From Limibacillus sp. (GTDB lineage Bacteria > Pseudomonadota > Alphaproteobacteria > Kiloniellales > CECT-8803), in NCBI GenBank assembly GCA_037379885.1, contig JARRJC010000014.1, forward strand, positions 1 to 64,000: a stretch of DNA of 64,000 nucleotides, read 5' to 3'. The position numbers and the translations under genes were made by a program. The notes under the pieces are model-generated. The model was given only the letters and a program-made list of their open reading frames with translations, was not told the origin of the DNA and ran no database searches. Shown here in pieces: positions 7,703 through 16,007 of this stretch (the first letter of the stretch is position 1; the number at the start of each line of letters is the position of its first letter).

Positions 7703-8611
7703 TCAGCCCAGCGCGCCCAGGCGCGGGTTTTCCTCATAGATACCGGCCGCCAGCCGTTGTTCGTGAAAGGCTTCGATGCGCAGGCGCGCCGCTTCGCCCG
7801 CCCGGCCCACCAGAACCGCGATCAGCGTCTCCAGCAGCGCGGTGACCGCGGCCTGACTCTGGAAGAACTGCGGCGTGCTGGTCGGGCAAACGAGCACCTC
7901 GTCCGCCTCGCGCGCGAGCGGCGAGGTGATGCTGTCGGTGATGCCGATGACCTTTGCGCCCCGGCGCTTGGCGAGCCTTACCGCCGCCATGGTCTCCACC
8001 CGGTAGGGCTGGAAGGTGAGCGCGATCAGCAGGTCCTCGGCGCCGACGTGGGCCAGATCGTCGATCGGCTGGGAGCCTTCGCGCGGCACCGGCAGCATGT
8101 TGTCGAAGGCCATGCGGGCGACGTACCAGAACTGGTGCGCCAGACTGTATGCCGAGCCGACACCGGCGATGTAGACCAGACGCGCGCCCAGGATCGCATC
8201 GCAGACGGCTTCCAGGTGCTTGGGGTCCTGCTTCACGAAACCGCGCTCCAGGTTGTCGCTCACGGCGCCGGCCATCTCGCTCAGGATTCCCGCGGTGCCG
8301 CCCTCGGCAGCGAGCTGCTGCAGCCAGCGCGCGCGGTCGCCGAAGCCGCCCAGGTCGTCGGAGACGAGGAAGTCGCGGAAGCGCTCGCGCAGATCGTCGT
8401 AGCCCTCGAACCCGATCAGGCGCGCAAGGCGCACGAAGGCGTTGGGATGGACCGATGCCTTGGCCGCCAGGCTGCGCATGGACTGCAAGCCGACCTCGCG
8501 CGGGTTGTCGATGATGAAGCGGGCGGCGGCCTGCAAGGCCGGAGGCAGGTCGGGGAAGACCTGCGTCAGCGCCTCCGTCACCTGCTTGGCGGTCTTGAGG
8601 TTTTGATCCAT
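7703..8611 (-). CDS. MurR/RpiR family transcriptional regulator
   Basis: A 302-residue regulator. The N-terminal helix-turn-helix covers about residues 38-80 (SMRSLAAKASVHPNAFVRLARLIGFEGYDDLRE), the usual RpiR pattern. The C-terminal SIS domain runs from about 130 to 270 and includes VYIAGVGSAYSLAHQF and VIGITDSITSPLAREAD. SIS domains commonly bind phosphosugars, but several RpiR regulators in alphaproteobacteria control catabolism of betaines and other non-sugar compounds. It is divergent from the GcvT-like flavoenzyme gene, and TGTATCA/TGATACA motifs lie beside its own start codon, so autoregulation is likely. Confidence 0.9.
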   Translation of the reverse strand: MDQNLKTAKQVTEALTQVFPDLPPALQAAARFIIDNPREVGLQSMRSLAAKASVHPNAFVRLARLIGFEGYDDLRERFRDFLVSDDLGGFGDRARWLQQLAAEGGTAGILSEMAGAVSDNLERGFVKQDPKHLEAVCDAILGARLVYIAGVGSAYSLAHQFWYVARMAFDNMLPVPREGSQPIDDLAHVGAEDLLIALTFQPYRVETMAAVRLAKRRGAKVIGITDSITSPLAREADEVLVCPTSTPQFFQSQAAVTALLETLIAVLVGRAGEAARLRIEAFHEQRLAAGIYEENPRLGALG

Positions 8612-8613
8612 TC

Positions 8614-8649
8614 TGTATCATTCCTATTGACACTGATACATCTGTATCA
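8614..8649. promoter_or_regulatory. Triple TGTATCA/TGATACA operator between rpiR-like and flavoenzyme genes
   Basis: Three copies of one 7-base motif occur in 36 bases: TGTATCA at 8614-8620, TGATACA at 8634-8640 and TGTATCA at 8643-8649. The last two form a perfect inverted repeat with a two-base spacer, and the first two form a wider inverted repeat. A TTGACA hexamer at 8627-8632 lies among them, so bound regulator could block a promoter. The array begins two bases upstream of the RpiR start codon. Confidence 0.68.
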
Positions 8650-8695
8650 TTATCTACGCCCATCGCAGCGGCTTTGCAAGGGACAAGAAAAGGCC

Positions 8696-11122
8696 ATGGA
8701 GATGCAGGCGAAGGTCGTGATCATCGGCGGCGGCGTCATGGGCTGCTCCCTCGCCTACCACCTTTGCAAGGAGGGTTGGACGGACCTGATCCTGCTGGAG
8801 AAGGCGGAGCTCACCTCGGGCTCGACCTGGCACGCCGCGGGGCAGATCACCCATTCGGTTTCCCACTACGGTCTCGCCAAGATGGCGGCCTACGGCACCG
8901 AGCTCTATCCCAGGCTGGAGGCCGAGACGGGCCAGAACGCCACCTGGCACGGCTGCGGATCGCTGCGCGTCGCCTATGACGATGCCGAAGTGGACTGGCT
9001 GAAGTTCACCCTGTCGGTGGGACGCGGTCTCGGCCATCAGATGGAGATCGTCGGGCCGGAGCGCATCCGTGAGCTGCACCCCTTCTATAACCTGGACGGC
9101 ATACAGTGCGCGCTGCACACGCCGCACGACGGGCATGTCGATCCCGCGGGCGTCTCCTTCGGTCTGGCCGCCGGTGCGCGCCAGATGGGCGGCAAGGTGA
9201 TCCGCCACAACCGCGCGACCGGACTGACCCGAAGCGCGGACGGCTGGACCGTTCATACCGAGCAAGGCGACATCCGCTGCGAGATCGTGGTCAACGCGGG
9301 CGGCACCTATGCGCGCCAGATCGGCAAGTGGGCGGGCCTCGACCTGCCCATCGCCAACCTGCTGCACCACTATCTGATCACCGAGCCCGTGCCCGAGTTC
9401 AAGGACCTGGAGCGGGAGTTGCCGGTCGTGCGCGACGACCGCCAGGTCTCCGGCTATATCCGCATGGAGCAGAAGTCAGGGCTGATCGGCATCTACGAGA
9501 AGGCGAACGCCGCCACGGTCTGGGACGAAGGCACGCCTTGGGAGGCCGAGAACGAGCTCTTCGAGCCGGACTACGACCGCATCATGCCGTGGCTGGAGAA
9601 TTCGATGGAGCGCATGCCCATCTTCGCCGAGCTGGGCATCAAGCGGGTGGTGCATGGCGCGATCACACATCCGCCCGACGGCAACATGATGCTCGGCCCC
9701 TCGGGCGTGGAGAACTTCTGGCTCTGCTGCGGCTCGCAGGTCGGCATCGCCTGGGGACCGGGTGCGGGCAAGTACCTCGCGCAATGGATGGTGCACGGCT
9801 CGGCGGACATCTCCATGGCGAGCTTCGATCCCCGGCGCTTCGGGGCGAAGATCGACGAGACCTACCGGATCGAAAAGGCGAAGGAGGACTACCTGCTGCG
9901 CCACGAGATCCCCTTCCCCCACCTGGACCGGCCCGCCTGCCGTCCGTCGAATTCGAAGACCACGCCGCTCTATGAGACCCTGAAGGCGAAGGGTGCGGTT
10001 TACCAGGACGTCTACGGCTGGGAGCGGCCCTACTGGTATGCCCTGAACGGCACGCCGCAGGCGCACATCCACGCCTTCCGCCGGTCGGAGCTGCACGACA
10101 TCATCGGGGCCGAGGTCGCCGGGCTGAGAGAGACCGCGGGCATCGCCGACCTCTCCGCCTTCTCGAAGATCGAGATTTCGGGACGGGATGCAGAGGCCTA
10201 CCTCTCGCGCATATCCTCCAACCGCCTGCCCAAGAAGCCGGGGTCAGTGTCGCTCACCTATCTGGTGAACCCCAATGGCCGGCTGGAGGGCGAGACGACC
10301 CTGCTGCGCCTGTCGGAGGACCGCTTCTACGCCGTCTACGCAGCCGCCAAGGAAGCAGCGCTGCTCGACTGGATGAAGGGTCAGGTCCGCATGGGCGAGG
10401 AGGTCGCCTTCGATAACCTTTCCGAGCGCTACGGCGTCATCATGCTGGCCGGCCCGAAGGCGCGGGAGATCTTGAAGGCCGCGACACAGGCGCCACTCGA
10501 CAACCAGGCCTTCCGCTGGCTTTCCGCACAGGAGATCACGGTGGCGGGCGTCGAAGGCGTGCGGGCGCTGCGCGTGACCTACACCGGGGAGCTGGGCTGG
10601 GAGCTGCATGCCCCCATGGCGGGCATGGCGAAGATCTACGAGGCGCTCGTCGCCGCGGGCGAGCCCCTGGGTCTGGTCCACGTCGGCTCCGCCGCGCTCA
10701 ACGCCCTGCGCATGGAAAAGGCCTATAAGTCCGGCCACGAGATCACCAACGAGGTGACGCTGGCGGAAGCCGGTCTGGAACGCTTCACCCGGACCGAGGG
10801 TTTCCAGGGCTCCGAGATCTCGCTGAAGGAGCCCCAAAGATGGGTCGTCGCCTATGTGAAGCTGGAGGAGCCGCAGGGCGAACAGCCCCTGGCCGACCCG
10901 CTCGGCTCGGAATCGGTCTGGCAGGAGGGACGCTGCATCGGTTCGATCTCTTCTGGCGGCTATGGCTATGCCGAAGGGGCCTGGCTCGGCTGGGCCTACG
11001 TGAGGCCCGAGGCGGCAAGGCCGGGCTCAAGCCTGGAGGTCATGACGCTCGGCTCGCTCCGGCGGGCAACGGTGCTCGACGCCCCGGTGTTCGACCCGGA
11101 GAACGCCCGCCCCCGCGCGTGA
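8696..11122 (+). CDS. FAD-dependent oxidoreductase/GcvT fusion (dimethylglycine dehydrogenase-like)
   Basis: An 808-residue protein read from ATG 8696 (MEMQAKVVIIGGGVMGCSLAYHL); the open frame extends further upstream but that part would overlap the divergent regulator. Residues about 5-380 form a DAO-type FAD domain with the GGGVMG dinucleotide motif and the STWHAAGQ segment near the covalent-flavin region of dimethylglycine and sarcosine dehydrogenases. Residues about 430-800 are a GcvT-like folate-binding domain plus C-terminal barrel. Family enzymes oxidise N-methyl groups and pass the one-carbon unit to tetrahydrofolate. With the neighbouring Rieske enzyme this suggests stepwise N-demethylation of one substrate. 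Confidence 0.88.
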   Translation: MEMQAKVVIIGGGVMGCSLAYHLCKEGWTDLILLEKAELTSGSTWHAAGQITHSVSHYGLAKMAAYGTELYPRLEAETGQNATWHGCGSLRVAYDDAEVDWLKFTLSVGRGLGHQMEIVGPERIRELHPFYNLDGIQCALHTPHDGHVDPAGVSFGLAAGARQMGGKVIRHNRATGLTRSADGWTVHTEQGDIRCEIVVNAGGTYARQIGKWAGLDLPIANLLHHYLITEPVPEFKDLERELPVVRDDRQVSGYIRMEQKSGLIGIYEKANAATVWDEGTPWEAENELFEPDYDRIMPWLENSMERMPIFAELGIKRVVHGAITHPPDGNMMLGPSGVENFWLCCGSQVGIAWGPGAGKYLAQWMVHGSADISMASFDPRRFGAKIDETYRIEKAKEDYLLRHEIPFPHLDRPACRPSNSKTTPLYETLKAKGAVYQDVYGWERPYWYALNGTPQAHIHAFRRSELHDIIGAEVAGLRETAGIADLSAFSKIEISGRDAEAYLSRISSNRLPKKPGSVSLTYLVNPNGRLEGETTLLRLSEDRFYAVYAAAKEAALLDWMKGQVRMGEEVAFDNLSERYGVIMLAGPKAREILKAATQAPLDNQAFRWLSAQEITVAGVEGVRALRVTYTGELGWELHAPMAGMAKIYEALVAAGEPLGLVHVGSAALNALRMEKAYKSGHEITNEVTLAEAGLERFTRTEGFQGSEISLKEPQRWVVAYVKLEEPQGEQPLADPLGSESVWQEGRCIGSISSGGYGYAEGAWLGWAYVRPEAARPGSSLEVMTLGSLRRATVLDAPVFDPENARPRA

Positions 11123-11303
11123 GCGTCCAAGCCCAATGGTCAAGGACCGTTCGGAAAGCGACGGCGAGGACGGGATCCTCATGACCAAGCCGTGAGCGGC
11201 GCCTTTCCGAATCAAGGACATACGGTTTCCCGCCAGGACATAAGCGGTCATAGTGGCCGGACTGTACGTTCGGACCGAGAACCACGAGACCAGCGGGGCG
11301 AAG

Positions 11304-12371
11304 ATGACGATTCCTGAGACGATGAGCGGCGTTCAGCTGACCGGTCACGGCGGGCCGGAGAAGCTCGTCTGGAACGAGGCCATCCCAACGCCCTCGCCCG
11401 GCCCAGGCGAAGTGTTGGTCAAGGTCCTGGCCGCCGGGGTCAACAACACCGACATCAACACGCGGCTCGGCTGGTATTCGAAGTCGGTCAGCGGCGCGAC
11501 GGACGCGGTGGACTCAGAGGCTTCGGTCGAAGAGGGCGGATGGTCGGGCGCCCTCCATTTCCCCCGGATTCAAGGGGCTGACCTCTGCGGACGGGTCGTC
11601 GCCCTGGGAGAGGGCGTGATGGGCTTTGCGGAAGGCGCGCGCGTCACCTGCCCGACCAACCAGCCGATCCCCACCGAAGAAGAGCCGACCCGCTTCCAGG
11701 CGATCGGGTCGGAACTGGACGGCGCCTTCGCGCAATACTGCGTCGTGGCCGCCGAGCATCTCTACGACGTCAGCGCCTCGCCGCTTTCCGACGCCGAGAT
11801 CGCCGCGGTTCCCTGCAACTACGGTACCGCCCTCAACCTCCTGACCAGGGCCGGCGTCTCCGCGGGCGACCGCGTCCTGATAACCGGGGCTTCCGGCGGC
11901 GTCGGCCTCGCCGCCGTGGCGCTGGCGAAGCTCAAAGGGGCCGAGGTGACGGGCGTGGCGGGCAAGGCCAAGCAGGAGGCCGTGCTGGACTTCGGCGCGG
12001 ACGCGGTTCTGGACCGCGATGAGACCCCGGCGGAGAACAGCGTTACCTGCGTCATCGACGTCGTCGGCGGCGAACACTGGGGCTCGCTGATGGAGGCCCT
12101 TTCTGCGGGCGGCCGCTACGCCGTCTCCGGCGCGATCGCGGGCCCCATCGTGGAGGCCGACCTACGGACCCTCTATCTGAAGGACCTGACCATCTTCGGC
12201 TGCACCTACACGCCCGCGAAGGTGTTCGAGGAACTGGCGGGCTATGTGACGGCGGGCAGCATCAAGCCGCTGATCGCGAAAAGCTATCCGCTGCAGGAGA
12301 TCCATCGGGCGCAGGAAGAGTTCGCCGCGAAAAAGACCGTGGGCAAAATCGTCCTGATCCCACCGCAATAG
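11304..12371 (+). CDS. Alcohol dehydrogenase/quinone oxidoreductase family protein (MDR superfamily)
   Basis: A 355-residue medium-chain dehydrogenase/reductase. The start at 11304 (MTIPETMSGVQLTGHGG) has GGGGCGAAG just before it and matches the usual family N-terminus; an upstream ATG at 11253 would add 17 unlikely residues. It shows GEVLVKVLAAGVNNTDINTR, then GADLCGRVVALGEGV, and the nucleotide-binding motif VLITGASGGVGLAAVALAK. I do not see the four-Cys structural zinc lobe, so a zinc-free, NADPH-using reductase is more likely. It is 181 bases downstream of the flavoenzyme gene on the same strand and could belong to the same unit. Confidence 0.82.
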   Translation: MTIPETMSGVQLTGHGGPEKLVWNEAIPTPSPGPGEVLVKVLAAGVNNTDINTRLGWYSKSVSGATDAVDSEASVEEGGWSGALHFPRIQGADLCGRVVALGEGVMGFAEGARVTCPTNQPIPTEEEPTRFQAIGSELDGAFAQYCVVAAEHLYDVSASPLSDAEIAAVPCNYGTALNLLTRAGVSAGDRVLITGASGGVGLAAVALAKLKGAEVTGVAGKAKQEAVLDFGADAVLDRDETPAENSVTCVIDVVGGEHWGSLMEALSAGGRYAVSGAIAGPIVEADLRTLYLKDLTIFGCTYTPAKVFEELAGYVTAGSIKPLIAKSYPLQEIHRAQEEFAAKKTVGKIVLIPPQ

Positions 12372-12418
12372 GGGCGGCTGAGCCCGATGTCGCCCCGGTC
12401 AATCTATGGGAGGTTATC

Positions 12419-13372
12419 GTGTTGAAGGTCTTGGCGACGGTAATGGCAGGCGTTCTTCTGGCGCCCCCGGCAATGGCGAGCGAAGACATCCCGGACCAGT
12501 ATCCGGCCTCCGCGCTTTATTCAAAGCCTGTCGAGTTCATCCCGAACGTCTTCTCGGCCATCGGCGCGACGGCGCCGCCGACCTATGAGAACGGCGGACA
12601 CAACAACAATCTGAGTTTCATCATCACCGGCGACGGCGTTGTCGTGGTGAACGGCGGGGCCTCCTGGCAGTTGGCCGAAGCCTTGCACGCGGAGATAAAG
12701 CAGGTGACGGATCAGCCGGTGCGGCTGGTGGTCAACGAGAACGGTCAGGGCCATGCCATGTTGGGGAACTCCTACTGGCGCGCGCAGGGCGTCAAGATCG
12801 TCGCCCAGGAGGACGCGGCCGCCTCGTTCGAGGCCCATGGCTTCCAGAGCTTGGAGGCAGCGCGCAGAATTCAGAAGGAGAAAGCCGACAAGACCGAGAT
12901 CGTGTCGCCCGACGAGACCTTCACTGACAGCTACTCGGTCGATTTCGGCGACCTGGAAATCCAGGTCCTGAACTTGGGGCCTGCCCACTCACCCGGCGAC
13001 GTCGTCGTCTGGTTGCCCGAGGAGAGCTTGGTCATTTCCGGCGACATGGCCTTCCACGAACGCCTCCTGCCCATCTTCGAGGAGACCGACACCGCCGCAT
13101 GGCTGGAGAGTTGGGACGCGGGCTTCGAGCCCTTGGAGGCGACCTACGTGATCCCCGGGCACGGCCATCCGACGAACATGGCGCAGGTTCGCCGCTACAC
13201 GAAGGACTACCTAATCTACATCCGCGGCAAGATCCGTGAGCATCTGGATTCCGGGGGCGATCTTTCCGAGGCTTATTACGTGGACCAGTCTCCCTACAAG
13301 CATCTGGACACCTTCGAGGAGCTGGCGACGCGAAACGCGGGTCAGGTCTTCCGCAAGATGGAATGGGAGTGA
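12419..13372 (+). CDS. Exported metallo-beta-lactamase-fold protein with degenerate metal motif
   Basis: A 317-residue protein with a GTG start at 12419 preceded by GGGAGGT. A signal peptide of about 20 residues ends at PPAMASE. The fold is that of the MBL superfamily: NNNLSFIITGDGVVVVNGG, LGPAHSPGDVVVWLPEE, LVISGDMAFHER and VIPGHGHPT. The usual HxHxDH motif is replaced by NENGQGH (about residues 106-112), losing most first-site metal ligands, while the later His, Asp and His are kept. It could be a single-metal enzyme, a non-catalytic binding protein or a divergent hydrolase. It lies 47 bases after the dehydrogenase gene. Confidence 0.8.
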   Translation: MLKVLATVMAGVLLAPPAMASEDIPDQYPASALYSKPVEFIPNVFSAIGATAPPTYENGGHNNNLSFIITGDGVVVVNGGASWQLAEALHAEIKQVTDQPVRLVVNENGQGHAMLGNSYWRAQGVKIVAQEDAAASFEAHGFQSLEAARRIQKEKADKTEIVSPDETFTDSYSVDFGDLEIQVLNLGPAHSPGDVVVWLPEESLVISGDMAFHERLLPIFEETDTAAWLESWDAGFEPLEATYVIPGHGHPTNMAQVRRYTKDYLIYIRGKIREHLDSGGDLSEAYYVDQSPYKHLDTFEELATRNAGQVFRKMEWE

Positions 13373-13500
13373 GCGCCGCGCTCGATAGGAACGCCGGACG
13401 CCGTCTGGAAAGTACGCAGACCACTCCTTTCCAGTTCGCCTGGAACCCTTCCGGCGCGAGGCCCGCGAAGGCGTCGTCGGACCGCAAGCTGAGCCGTCAG

Positions 13501-15888
13501 TCATCCCAGAGCCGGAGACCGCGATAGGCCCTCGCCCCTTGCATGCCCCTGTGGGCGGACCCCGGCCAAGGGCTCACTGCTGCCGGTCTTCGCGATGAAA
13601 TCTTCGACAGCCGCGCAGGTGCCGCCGATGTCCTCGTTCAGGATTCCGTGCCGGCCGGAGGGTATCCATCGCAGGGTCTTCTTGTCGGCCTGGAGCCTGT
13701 CGAAGATCTGCTGGGCGCTCGAAGGATCGACGACAGGATCGTCATCCCCCTGCAGGACCAAGGTCTCAGCCTTTATCTCCGGCAAGCGCTTCTGCAATTC
13801 CGCGGTCATGGCCCTGAGCTGGTGCAGCGCATAGATCGGCACGTTGTGATAGTTGATATCGGGGTGTTCGGCCTCGTACTCCACGAAGGTCGTGGCGCTG
13901 TCGACATTGGGTATCCAGCCCGCCAGCCTATTTATTCCCTGCACCAGCGGCACCAGCGCCAGCTTCCGGTTCCGGTAGGCCAGCGGCGCCGACACGGAGG
14001 CGACCCCGGCGAGCTTGGCGGGCCGCTCCGCCGCAAGGATCAGGGACAGGGCGGCGCCCGCGGAGAACCCGACGACGACGATCGTGTCGGCAAAGGCGGA
14101 AAGGATCCGATAGCCGCCGCGAACCGAGGCGAGCCACTCGCCCCAGTCCCGGTTCTTGAGGTCCCAGGGCGAGGTGCCGTGGCCCGCGATGCGAACGCCC
14201 ATCACCGCGTAGCCCTGCTCCTTCAGGTGCTGGCCGAACTGGGCGAGCTCGGCCGGCGACGCCAAGAGGCCGTGCACCAGAAGAACGCCTTTCGCCCTGC
14301 GCTGCTCGCAGCCCAAGAGGAAGGGGGCGCCGCTTTCGGTTGCCGTCTCCGTCTCGTTGACCGCGCGGTACCGCTCCGCCGAAAAGTGCTGGCGATTCCA
14401 TTCGTGGGCCCGAAGCTCGTCGTCGAACAGATAAGCCGCCAGATTCTGCTCGGTGATCTCGCCGATCCTCTTCAACGCCCTTTCGGCTCCAACGCGCACG
14501 GCGGGAATGGGGGCCGCTTCGTTCGTGTAGACCAGGATCGGGTTTTCGAGGCGGACCTCATGAAATCCCTGCGGATGACGAAGTTTCTCGAGAAACTCGT
14601 AAGCCTCTCCGGCTTTCCGCAACAGACCCGCAGCGCTGCAGGTCTCCAGGAACCGCTCCAAGTCGCGGCATTCGCCGTCGAGCAGCCCTCGGTAGCGGTC
14701 GGGCCAACTCAGGCTGCGATGCAGGTGCACGCCCTCTATCGCCTGCAGCTCCTTCAGCGCCACGTAGAGCGCCCTATGGAAGTCGGCGACGCCTATCGCC
14801 ATGTGCCCCTGCGCCAGCCTGGAGGTGATCAACTGCGACGCCAGGTGGCTGAGGTTGATGGAGGTTCCCACGTAGAGGGCGCGCATGGTCAGATCGCGCA
14901 AGCGGGTCGCCTCGGCCGAGAGGCTCTTTACCAGCACCCTTTCGGTGAAGGTCTCCGCGTGATCGCGCAGGCTAAAGAACTGTTCGAGCGAGTCGACCTT
15001 CAGGAAGTACCTGTTGAGCAGCCATTTCTCCCAGAACGACCATTTGCGGTCCGGGCTGATCGGCGGGTTCAGCCGGATGTCCATGTCCGTGTCGCGGAGC
15101 ACGAGGTTGCCCTCGATGAGGAGCTCTTCCGCCGCCTTCTGAGGCAAGTCCTTGGCCAGAAGCGAGGCCATGCGGCTGAGGGCGTTCTCTTGAATGCCAA
15201 GCGGGTAGAAGGTGATGGTCGAGGGGACGATCAAGGTCGGCTCCCGCGCCCTGGTGAGCAGCTGCTGCTCGTCTTCCAGGCCGAGCGCTTCCACCCAGCG
15301 GCCAAGGCGGGCCGTATCACCCTGCTTGTGGAGCTCCAGGATACGTTTCTTGAAGATATCCAGCGTCAGGGCCAGAACGGCAGCGCCCCGATGGTGGCCG
15401 CGAGGCTGCGCTGCGCTTGGGAACTGAATGCCGTACTTGTCTTCGCCGATCAGGACCCTCCGGTCCTTGACCATGCCCCCTTCCGGGAATACCGAAACCT
15501 TCCGGCCCCGAAGCACTTCCGCGGCGAGGAACGCGAGCAGGCCGGGTTGATTGTTCGGAACCACGCCGAGCCCGCGCAGCAGCTTATCCAGCCACTCGTT
15601 GGCCGTGAACAGCCGATGATCGGCGATCGAGCGGGTAAAGGTCCCGGTGTGGCGATAGAGCAGGTAGGGAGGAAAGACGGTCTCGAAGCGGGCGAAATGA
15701 TTGAACAGGAATATGTGGCCCTGCTGCAGCAACTCGGTGTCCGGATGAACCTTGATGTTCAGTCCAAGCCGGTCCCTCAGGGCTTCATAAAGCCAGCTGC
15801 ACCATTTGTAGTACTCTTCCCTGATCTCGAACTGGCCAGATTCAGTGTCGAACACCACAGCACCCTCATATCGGCACCCGAAACACAA
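13501..15888 (-). CDS. Fusion of glycerol-3-phosphate/lysophospholipid acyltransferase-like and alpha/beta hydrolase domains
   Basis: A 795-residue two-domain protein. Near the N-terminus, NHFARFE (His64, Glu69) is a HX4E form of the PlsC HX4D catalytic motif and VFPEGG at about 133-138 matches the substrate-binding block of membrane acyltransferases. A long helical linker of unknown function follows. From about residue 520 there is an alpha/beta hydrolase: GVLLVHGLLAS (oxyanion region), the nucleophile elbow GFSAG with Ser609, an acidic residue in LQGDDDPVV near 716, and His747 in PSGRHGIL. The combination suggests lipid remodelling or a lipase/acyltransferase. It appears monocistronic and convergent with the preceding MBL gene. 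Confidence 0.78.
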   Translation of the reverse strand: MCFGCRYEGAVVFDTESGQFEIREEYYKWCSWLYEALRDRLGLNIKVHPDTELLQQGHIFLFNHFARFETVFPPYLLYRHTGTFTRSIADHRLFTANEWLDKLLRGLGVVPNNQPGLLAFLAAEVLRGRKVSVFPEGGMVKDRRVLIGEDKYGIQFPSAAQPRGHHRGAAVLALTLDIFKKRILELHKQGDTARLGRWVEALGLEDEQQLLTRAREPTLIVPSTITFYPLGIQENALSRMASLLAKDLPQKAAEELLIEGNLVLRDTDMDIRLNPPISPDRKWSFWEKWLLNRYFLKVDSLEQFFSLRDHAETFTERVLVKSLSAEATRLRDLTMRALYVGTSINLSHLASQLITSRLAQGHMAIGVADFHRALYVALKELQAIEGVHLHRSLSWPDRYRGLLDGECRDLERFLETCSAAGLLRKAGEAYEFLEKLRHPQGFHEVRLENPILVYTNEAAPIPAVRVGAERALKRIGEITEQNLAAYLFDDELRAHEWNRQHFSAERYRAVNETETATESGAPFLLGCEQRRAKGVLLVHGLLASPAELAQFGQHLKEQGYAVMGVRIAGHGTSPWDLKNRDWGEWLASVRGGYRILSAFADTIVVVGFSAGAALSLILAAERPAKLAGVASVSAPLAYRNRKLALVPLVQGINRLAGWIPNVDSATTFVEYEAEHPDINYHNVPIYALHQLRAMTAELQKRLPEIKAETLVLQGDDDPVVDPSSAQQIFDRLQADKKTLRWIPSGRHGILNEDIGGTCAAVEDFIAKTGSSEPLAGVRPQGHARGEGLSRSPALG

Positions 15889-16007
15889 CCTTAGCTTACA
15901 CTAATATTGTGTCGCCCCTGTCACTTATTCGACAGGTTTCTTGGGATGCAAAGGCGGACCACCGGAATGCGCGGCAGCGCCGCCACAAAGAGGCCGCAGA
16001 GGGTCCG

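Noticed and set aside
7757..8695. N-terminal extension of the flavoenzyme frame
   Set aside because: Overlaps the divergent RpiR gene completely; homology to FAD enzymes begins at the ATG at 8696.
13543..15894. A 783-codon plus-strand open frame
   Set aside because: Complements the acyltransferase/hydrolase gene, whose motifs on the minus strand are clear.
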